NCBI GenBank assembly: GCA_964023205.1
Contig: OZ026840.1
Location: 30,482,199 to 30,546,198 of the forward strand
Direction: 5' to 3'
DNA length: 64,000 nt
Origin: Lutraria lutraria
Taxonomy: Eukaryota; Mollusca; Bivalvia; Venerida; Mactridae
The notes below the pieces were generated by a model. The model had not been told where the DNA came from, did not search any database, and worked only from the letters and a program-made list of their open reading frames with translations. This document shows positions 12,000-26,300 of the stretch, piece after piece. Both the position numbers and the translations under genes were made by a program. Numbering within the stretch: position 1 is the first letter of the stretch; every line of letters begins with the position of its first letter.

Positions 12000-14900
12000 G
12001 GGAGGTTTTTGTAGATAGTAAGGAAATGTGGCTTAATTTGACTTAAATCAGTTCCAGTTCCAGCAGGAGACATGAAAACCATGGCTAATCAATAGGAATA
12101 CCTTGAATCAAATGCGTTGAATTGAGCAATTTTTTCACATTTTTTATCAGAGTATCGTGTCATGTGATTCACATGCTGATTTTAAAACTATTTCATTTAA
12201 AATTAATACTGAGAATTGCTAATTTACTTTTAGTCATTCACGTAATTTTTGAAGCCCACATATTACATTGTCAATTGGCTGGTGCTGAAAATTGTTATAT
12301 TATTTCCTATTACAAATTGGAATTTGTTTATTTTGGCATTTAATGGTAGTACTTCATCTCCTGTTTATGAATTTATTTCCTGTTGTGTATACAACACCAT
12401 CTTGTTATTATTTAATTATAATGATAACAACATATTCAATTTCATATTGTGATGATATTCTCTGCCAATAGAAAATTGAACGTAAAAGTAACCATGACAA
12501 CGATTATTTGATATAAATTTTACACTTAACTACTCAAAAATGTCCACATGGCTGTGTATGCCTGTCAGAATTCTTTGAAATTTACTGTTTGACTGACTTT
12601 GAAAGCCGTGCGGAAAGGTACAAAAGTGGATGTTCCATTCCTCGATCAAGCCTAATAAAAGTCTAGGGTTGCAGGGAAAATACGGGTAGAGGTAACAGGA
12701 AAATAACAATTTTTTTGCCTTATTAATTAGTGCTGGATATTGGTTTCAATATTTGTTATTTATAACAGAACTTTCTACTTAAATGTGGTGGGCAGTTAAC
12801 TTATCTCAATGTAAGGGACATCTCACAGACCACCTGAGTTGTCATGGATTGCAAACTCTAATTGTTTCAAGTTCTAATTTGTGATATGGAACTAATATTT
12901 ATATTAAAGCAATGTGGTACTTAATTTTTGGTTTAGACAAAACAGCAGTTCTAGTACACAAAATGTCTTTTGAAAATTTTATCAGGGTCATTTAATGATC
13001 TTCGCCGCATATTTGAACATGAAAAAACAAATTTGAATACTCATTAACTTATAGCTACTTTTATGCATAACTTATAGAATACATTCATGTACAATAAATT
13101 ATTTCATGTGATCTTCGCCAGATATTTCACTTGCATTTTCAAAAAGATTTTCTGTGAAATCGTGTGCTTTTGTTATCTGAGATTGTGATCCGTGAATATA
13201 TTTGAACCAGTGAGCAGTCTCCGGATTTAATGTAGCACCTCAAAGCTTAAGGTGTCCTATGTACAATACAGTCTTTCACCACACCCCTTGAATAACACTT
13301 GACAGTTTCTCGTTTACTGACAACAACGCTCTTCTATATCAGCTATATTTAGAAATATTGGAAACCAACATTTATAGAATACCCAAACACCCAGTTATTA
13401 TTGACAGAATATCTGATTTGCTTTGAACAGAGATCACCAGAACCCAATATTTCCTGAATTTTTGTACTAGTAACCATAGCGATAGTTCAACAGTGTGATT
13501 TGTGAATTCTATGGGAAGGGAGTTACATGTGAATATTTTTTTCTCTCGGCTTTAATCTAAGGCTGAATGATTTTTACAGTTTTAAACTAACAAACCAATA
13601 TAGTGCTTATATATTTGATTACTTTTAGTCAGTTTTTAATAAAGTGAATATAGGTATGTACTTAATTGTTTTAAGTCAATACAGTTTGGACTGTGAATAA
13701 TTTAGCGTGATTTCTATTGGATAAAGATTTAAATGTTTTTTTTCGTAAGAACCGATTTATTTAATATACGATCGTATATTGATTGTTAAAAATGTTCTTT
13801 GCAGCATTAATATATCTGTCTATCGATTTTGAATAAATCCTCTTAGATCATGGGACTTTGGCAACATACTTCAGACAACTTGTTGTAATCAGAATATTTA
13901 AATACTGCTTACTATGATGTGCAACATTATCATCCTATTTGTTTACATTTTGTCAGCTTTGGCAGGATCTGGAGAAGTTAGGTGTTGTACTCGGATGATT
14001 CTTGTTAAAGCCGAAACGTTGGTACAGAATAAAGTAGATAAATACATCCGTTGTCTGTTGTTAGTACCACATATTTTTGTATTGGTTTCAATCGGATAAT
14101 TCTTATATAACTAAAAGCAAATCATTCTTATCTGCATTTTTATCTGGATCCTGTTAGGAAACTTTTAAAATATCTCTGGAAAATATAAGAATTAGAAACA
14201 TTTTGAAAAAATGGGCTTATAGGTTAGAAAATAAATTCTGGCGTTTAAGTATGGTGAATTGACCTTATCTAAAAATTCAGTAAGTATAGGTCTTAAAATT
14301 ATCATTTTCTAATAATTCTTTTTGTGCTTAAAAGGTACATGTATGCAATGTACATGGTATGTCCCAAAATATTCTGTACTTTGAAAAGACTGTAAGAATC
14401 TAGCCCCCCCCCAAAAAAATCGTTAAAATATAAAAAATAAGATATTTTTCTTTATCAAAGAAATCATCAAAGAAAATAATTCTGAGATAATTTTACTGAT
14501 TACATTAATGCATGTTATAGATATAAAGGACATGTCTTGAAGTTTTGTACCGTCAGTTCTCCATATTGATATATCAAGCAAAATGACTCACCTCCATATA
14601 AAAGTTCTTGTTTCCCACTTACCCGCCCGACCCAATTTTTTTCTACCCACTCTAGACTTAATTCTATGAAAAAAAATCTGAAAATTACCCACCCACCCAG
14701 TGACCTTAATTTCTTCAGGGATGTTAATGGTAACATAGTATTTTTTCTAATTGTCTTCTTCTGGTGAATAAGTGCTGTAATGTGTTTGAATGTTTTTTTT
14801 TTCTGTCAATCCCACTTATTTCATTCTTTTATGACATTCCTCAAGTTAGTATAATGCATTTTGAAGAACGAAGATTTGTGGGGGAATACACTAATGTATT

Positions 14901-15049
14901 ACTTGACAATAATTCTGTTTTAATGTGCTATTCTTCTGTTGTGAAATTAGTAGGCCATATAGTTAACAGTGATATAATTATTAGAAAATTATTTTGTATT
15001 ATATAAAACACAATGTACTGACAAGGCTATAGCTTAATTGATATACTTG
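12000..15049. other. Intergenic, no gene recognised
   Basis: AT-rich DNA with only short chance ORFs. One motif at 13998-14040 (CTTGTTAAAGCCGAAACGTT) resembles the terminal motif of the Penelope-like remnant near 39000. Nothing else is supported. Confidence 0.5.
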
Positions 15050-15149
15050 GCCGTAAAAATTTTTGTTAGTGGTACTGGTAACGTCTGTTCGTCTGTCTGT
15101 TGGTCAGGGTCAAGACTGCAGATCAGTTTCGTATGACTGTTCACTTCGT

Positions 15150-16018
15150 TTTTAGCTCACCTGATTCATCAGGTGAGCTATTAGGATCGTTGAATGTCCG
15201 GCGTCCGGCCACAATTAGTTTGTTTACACTCTAGTATCCGCAGCTCTGAACGAATCATTATTAAACTTGCTCACAATGTATATGACCACAATGTCTCTGA
15301 TAAGTTGGATTATGGGCAAAATCGGACAATAACTTCTAGAGTTATGGGTCCTTGAATTACAAAATTTGCTATATTTAGCTTGTTTACACTCTAGCACTTT
15401 CATTTATTCCCCAATCCCAATCATATTGTTAGTATATGTGTATAACCAAAAGATCTTGGACAAGTTCGATAATGGACGGAATCGGACAAGAACTTCAAGA
15501 GTTATGGGCCCTTGACTTTGAAAATTTGCTATATTTTAGCTTGTTTACACTCCAGCGCCTTCATTTATTCACTGACCCTAATCATATCTACAATGAATGT
15601 GTATGACCTTATGGTGTTGGACAAGTTCAGTTATGGGTGGAATCGGATTACAACTTCCAAGAGTTATGGGCCCTTGAATTAGAAAATTTGCTACGTTTTA
15701 GCTTGTTTACACTCCAGCGCCTTCATTTATTCACTGATCCTAATCATATCTACAATGAATGTGTATGACCTTATGGTGTTGGACAAGTTCAGTTATGGGT
15801 GGAATCGGATTACAGCTTCAAGAGTTATGGGCCCTTGACTTTGAAAATTTGCTACGTTTTAGCTTGTTTAACAGTATTATATACCTTCATTGTTGGTTTT
15901 GATCTCAAAATCTGCTTAAAAATGAGTTTTACAAGATGGAAACTATATTACCTGGTCATTAATTATTGGCCTTTGTTCTCAGGTGAGCGATAAAGGGCCA
16001 TCTTGGACCTCCTGTTTT
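15150..16018 (+). mobile_element. AGCTCACC-family element with tandem core
   Basis: 5' perfect palindrome AGCTCACCTGAT-TC-ATCAGGTGAGCT at 15154-15179, then CGTCCGGC, then about four units of ~161 bp (TTGTTTACACTC...TTATGGGCCCTTGA), and a 3' end CTCAGGTGAGCGATAAAGGG, CCATCTTGGACCTCCTGTTT. The same 5'-hairpin/tandem-core plan as the pearl-like copies, with different sequence. No ORF. Confidence 0.75.
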
Positions 16019-16019
16019 A

Positions 16020-17249
16020 ATATGAACATGCGTGCAATTTATTGCATTGAAGGTTACAGTGTTATTTTTTCCCACTCTGATATTTGAGCATTATTAGGGA
16101 AGTTGTCAATGGTGTTACAGAATACGTGGAAGCGGGCTTGAAATAAATGCAGGGCTTGAAATGGTGTGTAACCCAGATATTGTGTCCATTTCTCGTAGTT
16201 TAATTTATTTTGATAAGTATGTGTTTCCGTATTCTGTAAAGACACCTGCGTTATTCTCTTACAGTCTAGACATAGATATTAAAATGCAAAATTTGTTGAT
16301 AATTAAATAAAACAAAATTGTTGATGTTAAAGTAATTGCGCCAATTATTGTATTTTTCTGAATTTAATGCATAAATTGTTTTCATAATAATAATTTTGTG
16401 AATTAAATGCCAAACCAGTTGCTCAATGGCTTGTTTTGATTTAGCTTATCAATAAAATTTTCTTGAAATCTGCACAGCTGTCCACACCTTCGAAATTAAT
16501 TCATGAAAACATGCTTTTTTAAAAACTATTCTTGCAATTACTTCATGTGTAGTTTATTAAACTATGAATTAGTCTATGACAGGTAGAAGGTCCATTAAAT
16601 TCTCCCTGGGATATGCTTGGTGTGTAACCTATACTGTTGAAGCTGGAAAAGTCGCCATAGGGGAATTTCCGGGATTATATAAATATTTCATCGAATTACT
16701 TATATAGTGTCTGAATCAGTATTGAATGGTTGGCAATTCAGTATGACTGTTGCATGTATGATTAACACTACATTTATGATACTTTTATTATATAATGCCT
16801 AATTTGCTGGTGTTACCTGTACTATAGTTATAATCTCTAACAACAAGTTGCCTGTAAGTGTTAGCTCTTCACATCAGAGATAAAATTACAACATACAGCA
16901 TTGTTGCTGATAATATACATTTACATCCTGATACTGGGTAGGTGAAAGAAAGGAAGTGACTTTCTTATTTCATCTTATGTTAAGATTTTTTTCTTTATTG
17001 GTGTTTTTTCTTGAATTTTTTAAGTTTAAGAATTGATTTGGTTGAGAATACGAGATTACTCTAATCAGAAGAAGACCCAGTGGAAAATAAACAAAACAGC
17101 TGATAGTACTAACTATTGTAAGGTTGTTTACTTGTTCCTTTAAAGTGAATGTGAACATTTTGTTGTATATATATTAATTTTACATGTTTGACAAAATAGT
17201 GCTGTAAATTAAAACTGTTCATAATTCTGTAAATTGGATATTAGTTACC
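16020..17249. other. Sequence immediately upstream of the stomatin start
   Basis: Should contain the promoter and 5' UTR, but no TATA box, CpG-rich stretch or clear splice acceptor stands out. Only short chance ORFs. Confidence 0.4.
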
Positions 17250-17361
17250 ATGGCAACAAAAGATTCTACTCTTATGGTTGAAATAAATGATGGTCAAGAA
17301 ATACAGACAAGAACTGCTGACAAAAATAACTCTAGTGACCCAGGCCCGGGTTATATAGCTG
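17250..17361 (+). CDS. STOM: Stomatin exon 1 (start codon)
   Basis: The ATG at 17250 sits in a strong context (ACCATGG). The exon encodes 37 residues plus the first base of a split glycine codon and ends at G|GTAAGT. The encoded tail is polar (D, N, T, Q) with a PGPGY motif and no signal peptide, as expected for the cytosolic N-terminus of stomatins. The reading frame continues exactly into exon 2 (G|GA). No TATA box or clear upstream acceptor is seen, so either transcription starts a little upstream or a further 5' UTR exon is missed. N-termini diverge between stomatins, so this exon is supported by context, start, donor and phase rather than by homology. Confidence 0.82.
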
Positions 17362-20300
17362 GTAAGTTTTACATACATTATTTGGCTAAAACTATTGGAG
17401 CATTCTGTTTTCTCATGAATTTTATTTAAGTAACAATAATAACAGTAAGGACATGCCAAAATAATGAGAAGTTAGTTGGATATTTAATCAAAGTACTGAA
17501 AGTACTCATGGTAACAGAGCTTTAAATATACATAAGACTTGCACGGGAACTAGTTTAACAATGGCATGGGGGATATAGAACATTATAAGTACTCAGAGGT
17601 CTGAATAAAAATTTAAGCCCACCAAACAAGTGACACTTATGAAAAGCTGAACTCTATCACTCAGTTTCCAAAAACAAATTTGGAGGTGTGTTACCTTCAA
17701 GAATATGAGGGGAAGACCACTAAAACTACAAATACAGAGCACTCACTTAGTGTTAAAAGAACTACCCTTGGCTGATAATAATTTTAGGAATCAGAACAAA
17801 ATTTCTTACCAATTTAGATTTGACTCTGGTACAATTTCCCAAGAGTCAAAGAGTCAAAAGCATTATTTAGCTATAATTTCAGGAATTAGAATGTCATTTT
17901 AGGGGTCAAATTTATTAGAGCCCTGAAGTTTGTTGCAACTGACTGGATTAATGTTATTATTAGTTCTGATATTAATGTTATTATTAGTTCTGATATTAAT
18001 GTTATTATAAGTTCTGATATTAATGGTATTATAAGTTCTGATATTAATGTTATTATAAGTTCTGATATTAATGTTATTATTAGTTCTGATATTAATGGTA
18101 TTATAAGTTCTGATATTAATGGTATTATTAGTTCTGATATTAATGTTATTATAAGTTCTGATATTAATGTTATTATAAGTTCTGATATTAATGTTATTAT
18201 TAGTTCTGATATTAATGGTATTATAAGTTCTGATATTAATGGTATTATAAGTTCTGATATTAATTTTATTATAAGTTCTGATATTAATGTTATTATAAGT
18301 TCTGATATTAATGTTATTATTAGTTCTGATATTAATGGTATTATAAGTTCTGATATTAATGTTATTATTAGTTCTGATATTAATGGTATTATAAGTTCTG
18401 ATATTAATGTTATTATAAGTTCTGATATTAATGTTATTATAAGTTCTGATATTAATGTTATTATTAGTTCTGATATTAATGGTATTATAAGTTCTGATAT
18501 TAATGTTATTATAAGTTCTGATATTAATGTTATTATAAGTTCTGATATTAATGGTATTATAAGTTATGATATTAATGTTATTATAAGTTATGATATTAAT
18601 GTTATTATTAGTTCTGATATTAATGTTATTATTAGTTCTGATACCATCTAACCAAACAAGTTTGTTTATATACTAATTATGTTATTAACATGATAATATT
18701 TGTATTAGCATTTAATTGTTGTTATCGCTTAATCTGTCTGACGAACAAAAGCAACACATATTAATAGCAAACAGTAATGCCTGAAGTATACTAAATAGTT
18801 CCTCATTAGCAGCATGTTCATGGTAATATGATTATTAAAGCATTAGTATTATTGTAACATCAATAAGTACCTTACAGACACTCTGGCAGTGACATTTTGC
18901 TATGAAAGGGTATTAAAAGCTTAGATAATAAACATGAATTTTTGTTTCATTTTATTTTCTATCAAATAGTTATTCATATTTCATAAACTATTCATGAAGT
19001 ATGCAAGAATAGTACAAGAAAAACTAGAGCTTTGTCACAGAGGTGACTAATACCCCTGCCGCTGCTTTGACTTTCACTATACGTCTAAGTTCAAGGGGAC
19101 ATAACTCTGCAATGAGTGGATCACTGGGTATGAAAATTGTGTCTTGCACATCTACATTTCATATTGATAATATATTTGAAGTTTTAATTTAATCCCTTGA
19201 ACAATGTGGAAGTAGTTTGCTATATAAACTAAGACTGCCATTCTATACTATATGGCTATGTCCAAGGGCATTAATAACTCCGCTGGGAATGAAAATTTTG
19301 TCTATAACATATTTCACGTTTCATTGCAATTGGTTAAAGAATATGGAAGTATACTAAACAAAACTTTCAACGCACTGTTGTATATGATGATCAATTTTTT
19401 AATCAATATTATTACGGTATTAAATAAATGATATTATGCATACATGTCACAAAACCATCTGTTAACAGTTTGCATAAGTAAAACTTAACGAAAACTTAAC
19501 AAACAACGTATTGTATCCAATTTAGGTCAGTTACTTGTGATTTTAATAAAGTCACATTTTTCCACAAATTCTGTAAATATCTGGTATAACCACCAACCGC
19601 AATTTAACAAGACCCCGGCGAGAACTTCATGAATAAATTCATGAACTAGTTCATGAACTAGTTCATGAACTAGTTCATGAAGGAAAAATGGCCACTTCAT
19701 GAACAAATAATTCATGAACAAATTCATGAAATGATTCATGAACAAATTCATGAAATGGTTCATGAACAAATTCATGAATTAGTTCATGAACAAATTCATG
19801 AATTAGTTCATGAAGGAAAAATGGCCACTTCATGAACAAGAAGTTCATGAATCACTTCATGAAATGGTTCATGAATCACTTCATGAAATGGTGCATGAAC
19901 AAAAAATTCATGAAGTTTGTCAAACCTTAATTTCAAACCTGAAGTAATTCATGAATAAACTTGTGAATTTCCTCACTGAATACCATTGAGGAACATGCCT
20001 CTATAACTAGTATGCACAACCACAAGTACAATATACTGAACTGATCAACTTTTGACAAAAACAAAATAATTTCACACAATATATGAGACTTTATTATAGA
20101 TTTCAAAAAAGTTTCCTTTCCATAGAAGCAATTCTTGCTAATCACATTTTTCAGTTTTCAGTTCATTAAAACAGTGTTTCTGATGCTGTAAAATAGTATG
20201 CATTTTTCTGCAAAACTGAATAATCGCGCATAAATTTTCCACATTTAAGGGCTTAAGGCCCTATCCACAACCATCCAAAAAAACCTGAATACTAAGACAA

Positions 20301-23300
20301 TAAGGAAGATCTTCCATACAATAACCAAGCAAACAAAATACCAAAACTATGACCTTCGATCTCCAAGCGTGACCTTGATCTTGAAGCTACAGCCATGGGA
20401 GTTGTGTGTGACACAATGATGGTTAACATTTGTGGTAAGTTATTACAAAATCCTCATATGAATGAAGTTACAGAATGGACATGATTTCGGACAGACAGAC
20501 AGACGGACTAAAGTGACTCCTACAATTAGCCCCCATTATTTTAAAATAGTGGGGGTATAATAAAGTTTATAATATTGTATTCTTCAAAACTACATTGTCT
20601 TCATAATGAAAGCATAAAAACAAATTTACTGTGAATAAAAAGTTTTGTTTGTTTCATCGGGTTTTACGACATTTTCAACATTATTTCAGACATGTCGTAG
20701 CAGGCAGTTATCCTAACCAATATTCCTGGACTTCATTTAGGCCTTAACCAGTACTAACCACATTCTATCCGTAAGCTTCTGCCAAGTTACCCCACATAAT
20801 TTAGAGGTCACAACAGGACAATTTAACAAAGGATGTAATATATCTTCAGTCAAATTTGTCACGGAAAGTGTGAACCTTGCCCAGTGTTCGAACTCATAAC
20901 CTCTTGATCATCAGACAAACACTCTAACCACTGAGCTAGCCAGACGGGCGAACAAAAATAGACTTTAACAAGAAGTGTTTGAAACATGGATGCTCCTAAT
21001 GGTCAACTGGACAGCAAGACCTTGGCCTATTTAACTCCAAAATCAATAGGGGTCATCTACATGTGATGACCACCCACCCAACCAAATCTAAAAGTGGTTA
21101 TGCCAAATAGTTCTCTAGTTATTGATCAGACAAGGGTTTTGTGCTGAAGGTCTAGTCACTGAGACCTTGACCTTTGATGTTCTGACCTCAAAATCAATAT
21201 TGGGTTATCTACATGTGAACTGCGATGACCAACCTCACAACCAAATCTGAAGAGCTAAGGCCAAATCATTCTCAAGTTATAACCGTTATGTGCAAAACAA
21301 TATACCCCATTTCTTCGAAAGGGGGCATAATTAATTATTACAAGTAGCTTCCAGAATTATAGCGCTAATTATATATTCATTAATGGAAACATATTTCAGA
21401 ATTATCATATTAATGATAAAAATTGTGACATAAAAAACTTAATTAAAACATATTCTAAATTCTACATGTATACAAATGGGGTCATACTCATAGTATTGAC
21501 AAATGAAATTACAATATTTAATTGAAACTAGCAGTTCATCAATGGTTTAAAAGAAATGCAAATCAGTTCCAACATTCAATACTGTACATTATAATTATAT
21601 TCCCAGAATGTTAATAATACTCGCATGATGGCATCATGCATTACACTTCCATATTATGTCAGTAATTGAGGATGGACACTTAAATACTTGCTGAATATTT
21701 AGCTTTTTCCAAGGTTTCAATTTCTAGAGCCAGTGCAGCCTAATTGCCTGGAGACTCGAATTTTTTCTCATTCCTATTTTAGTTAAAAACTTCATCCATG
21801 GTGAGAAGTCAGAAGGTTAGGTACACATTTGCTTCTTGTGCTCATTTAATCACTTTCATCTAGTGTCGGAGAGCATTCGAACAAACTACCACAGTGTTAT
21901 CTAGAGTTTCTTTAGGCTTTGAAAACTTTTTCATCTTAGAGAGCTCTGCTGAACCATTCAGTTCCAAGGCCATGCTGAAATTGACAAATGTATTCAAGTG
22001 AATTTTCACTACCGGACTGTTAATAATACCTACACGTAGTATACTTGAGTAATGTAGTCAGAGTCCTAAGTCTATTTTGTAAATTTTGATGTTAGCTTTT
22101 AGAAAAAATACCCTTCTAAGTATTACAATGTTCCACACAAGCTGGGACATAATATCTAAAATAGTAATTTCATTAGATGAGAGTAAAAAAATGTTACGAA
22201 TAAAAACAGTATCCGCGACATGAAAATAAATGTCACACGTTTTCGCGATTTTTAAAGCATTTCAACAAGTTGGCATCATTGCGTTGTGGGGATAAAATTA
22301 TACAATCTGTGCATTGATATTAAGAAAATATTAATATAAGTGACAAGCAAAAGCCTTATTCAAATGCTAAAATGTATTGAGAATGGACAACTGACTCACG
22401 CAGAATTCCGTTCAGGTCACAGCTCGTCTTTTCTTTTCAAACGACACTGGAACAAAATTTCTTATCAACAGACGAAATCTTCACTTTTAGAAACAATATT
22501 ACACTTCAGTTCGACAGTGCCATTCTAAAATATCTTCACTTGGCAGAAGAATATACATATTCTAATACTGCGCGCAACCTTCTCCGTGTGCCATATTGTC
22601 CTTGAATTAAGTCAGTATCATCCAGATGTTTGTGATTACGTCATCCAGACGTTTGATTACGTTCAGCACTCCAGCATGTACATCAATATTCAATTAGGCT
22701 ACCTAAATCGGGTTATCATTGAACAAACATGAAAGCAAGTCATATTTATTCACAGAATGTTCAAGACTGGTCAGTATAAAATAATTGTCAGTGGCGATTT
22801 CGTACTCAGGCATTTTCGTACCTCATTACGAAATAAACGTCTATATTTTCTAGATTTTTTTTAAATTGGTCAGAACATACAATGCCTAGTGCTTGGACAT
22901 TTTGTTTGTAGCATTGTTTAGTGGACCTATACTAAGTTTGTTTAAATTATGGCACTGTGGTCAAAATTAATTGGTACCACCCAGGTATAAAAATTTACAT
23001 CTAGGCTTATGGAATTTGATTTCTTACCAGACTGTTTCCAGTGTATATCCCTTGTAGTGCCATTAGTCAGTTTGTTCTGATATATCAGAAAATAGAAGTT
23101 GTGAAATATTTCAAGTGCAGATGTCATTTTAGATAATGATTTCTTGCCATTGTGTTTCCAGTGCATGCCTATATCAATTTGATATTCATGAATGTTTTTG
23201 ACAATTCATGAATGTTTTTGACAATTCATGAATATGTATTTGATATTCATGAACTTTTTGTACAATTCATGAACTTGTTCATGAAGTGCTTCATGTTCAT

Positions 23301-26300
23301 GAATAAATAATTGAACTTCATGAACTTTATTGTTCATGAATTTCTAATTCATGAATATGTATTTGATATTCATGAACTTTTTTACAATTCATGAACATAT
23401 TCATGAAGTTCTTGAAGTTCATGAATAAATTCATGAACTTCATGAACCTTTTTCGCAGGGGAAGCGCGACAACATCTCCTCATTGACCAAATAAGGCGTC
23501 AGATAGAATGCATAGGAACATTGTTCAATTCCTGCTGAATCACTATGGTAATTTCCTGTAGGTTTCTTGGCTGTATTCAAGTCTGGAGTAGACCAATCAC
23601 ACATGCGTGATTTTCGAGGCTGATTCTTCCAGGCATAATGACCTAGTGGTCACAAAATCAAGTGCTAAAGTGATAAATAAACGTTAACGGGTGATTTTAT
23701 ATCAATTTTAATTTATCGACTTGCACGTGCAATTCGTGCACGCACTCGAGCGTTTAACAGCTTATTGGCAATCAGCCGCGTAATTATGTGACACATTTTG
23801 TCAATACACATTGTTTTGATTAGATTGCTTGCTGTGTAACATTTTCTGCAAATTTTATTTGAATTCAATAAAAAATGAAGAAAATATAAAGAAATATTGA
23901 AATGGGTTGGAAGATTTGTTTAGTATAGTTCACTTCACAAACTTGTGATATTTTATGCAGTTGCACAGTGACCGACCATGCAACGACCAACCAACTGACT
24001 GACCGACAGAGTGACTCCAATATACCCCCACTCAAACTTTGTTTGTGGGGGTATAATCATGACCCTAATTTTTTCCAGCTACCCCAGACTTTAATTGAGG
24101 ATAAAAATGTTAGATCCACTGTCAGCATACCTTCAAGAACAAAAAAAGGAAAAACATCTTCAATCCACCTATCTTATTTTTTTAATGACCATGTGACCAG
24201 AAATTAGCCATTCTTATATGCCTATAACTCTACTTAAAATGTCTTGTTTAAGGGCATTTGATAGCCTCTCTTATTATATAACTGCATGTGCGTACAGTTG
24301 AATCTGCTTCTGTTAGAAGGGTTTGAATCAATACAACTATTAGTTGCCCAAAGCCCTATACTCATAAATGTTGCTTATTTTATGACTGACAGCTTGTAGT
24401 TAATCTATGCAACAATTTGCCAAGTAAAACATCTCTACTTTATTAATTATCTGTTATACAACAAAGTCAAGCCAGTTAACATTTAATGCCTCATATTTAA
24501 AGTCTGGGTAATTCAGTCTCTGTGTGTAATATTAATGTCTTTTCGGAGGATTGTTTGTAAACAAGAACATACAGGTAAACAACATTGTTTGTTTTTGCAG
24601 CATGTGGTTCAATTTATTCTATCCAATTAAAAAAAAAAGAAAAATATTAAAAATTACTAATGGAGAGGATTATGACATTATAGCTTAAGTGAAAGTTATA
24701 AACTGGTTAAATGGTTCCCCTTTGATTCAATTATTATGGGGAAAAGTGGCTGTTGCCTGTGAACAGAATCATCGGCACTTGATTCTGTGATTTTTATACA
24801 TTAATAGACGTAATATTCTTCAATTAAACTCATCAAACAAAAATCTTAAAATTGTTCGCTATTGAGTGCATTGAGTGTATAAAAGACATCAAGGTCTCTT
24901 GCCATCTTTTTGATTGACAGAAATGATTGAGATACCCTGGATAAACTGGTCGCAAAAAAGCGTGGGTCCCAGTGTAACAGGCCATTACTCCCCCCCCCCC
25001 CCCTAAGCAAGTTTATCCCCAGTTTTGTTCATTTTATGTATCTCGCTATATCTCTCAGCCAATATTTCTCCCCTGGTCACCCCCCCCCCCCCCCCTTATA
25101 AAAATAGTTCTTATAATTATATTTGATTAAGTTTGTTGGTAAAAACTCACCCCTATAAATTTGATGTTCATATTTCTGCCAGGGTCTATACTTTGATAAG
25201 GTCTATATGTTCATATTTCTAAGTTTATACTGAAGTCTTTATGTTCATATTTCTATGTCAATACTTAAGTCTTTATCATTCATACTTCTGAGTTTATACT
25301 TACTTCTTTATGTTCATATTTCTGAGTCTATACTAAAGTGTTTTTTTTTGTTTTTTTTATTAATTTATAGTATTTATCAGCATGGCCAGTTTTGACTTGG
25401 ATTATTATCATTATTATTATTGCTAGCAACACATAAGTCCCCTTCTGATTGGGCCTTGACAATGACCGCATACATGGTTGGAGAAATCCTAAAATTATTT
25501 GAAACTGTCCAGTTGAAGCATATCCTAGCTTAGGTACTAACATAAACTATCTCAATATAGACATCTATTTATGCACTTATTTACATACTAAATTTCATCA
25601 AACTAGCATAAAAAGTATGTAAATTATCACAGGATCAAGGTGTCATGGCCATAATTTGACTATTTTAGTTACCATAGCAACCATAATGTTAACTTGAGGG
25701 AAAAAACAAATGTTGTGCATTAACTACACAAATTAATGCAACATTGAATATTATTCAATGTATCAATGGATCATGATTTTGCAGTCATATTTTGACTTTC
25801 TGTTACCATAACAACCACAATTTTTACCTGAGGGAAAAAGAAGATGATGTTCATAATCTCCACATTAATGCTAATTCACATACTAAGTTTTATTAACCTT
25901 GCTTAAGGTGGAACCAAACGATTGAAATTACGTCGTTTTCGACGTCAAAACGGTCATTTTTACGGTATTTATAGTGCCTCTCTGATAATATTTATCACTC
26001 AATCAGTTTATGGAAAAAATTAATGAAATAAAATTTTAATAGCAGAGAATTAAATTACCTACATGTAGGTATAAATTTGATGATCATGACTTAATTATAA
26101 GTCCAAATAAAACGATTTTAAATGTAAAAGTTTAGTGGTTTTTCTTCTCACTTCCAAACTTAAATTATTTTTATTAAAAATCTGCCCGAGGGATTTTTTT
26201 TATTTTTGTCTAGAATAAAGTTTCATGTGTCATCTACTGTTCTCATAAATTTTAAGAAAATCTATCGAGCTGTTTTTATTTTATCCAAGCGTCACTATAT

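Noticed and set aside
17241..17459. 72-codon ORF on the - strand
   Set aside because: Shadow of stomatin exon 1; no domain.
17947..18643. CRISPR-like array
   Set aside because: Units are directly abutting with no unique spacers, and the genome is eukaryotic.
19527..19775. 82-codon ORF of MNLFMNHF repeats
   Set aside because: Produced by the TTCATGAA array.
20883..20948. tRNA gene on the - strand
   Set aside because: A and B boxes are present but the acceptor stem does not close and a SINE body follows; the same holds for 44811-44856, 49775-49860 and 50035-50100.
24989..25096. Long C runs (also at 571, 3296, 6131, 27548, 34516, 51949)
   Set aside because: Simple homopolymers; lengths may be assembly error, no function can be read from them.
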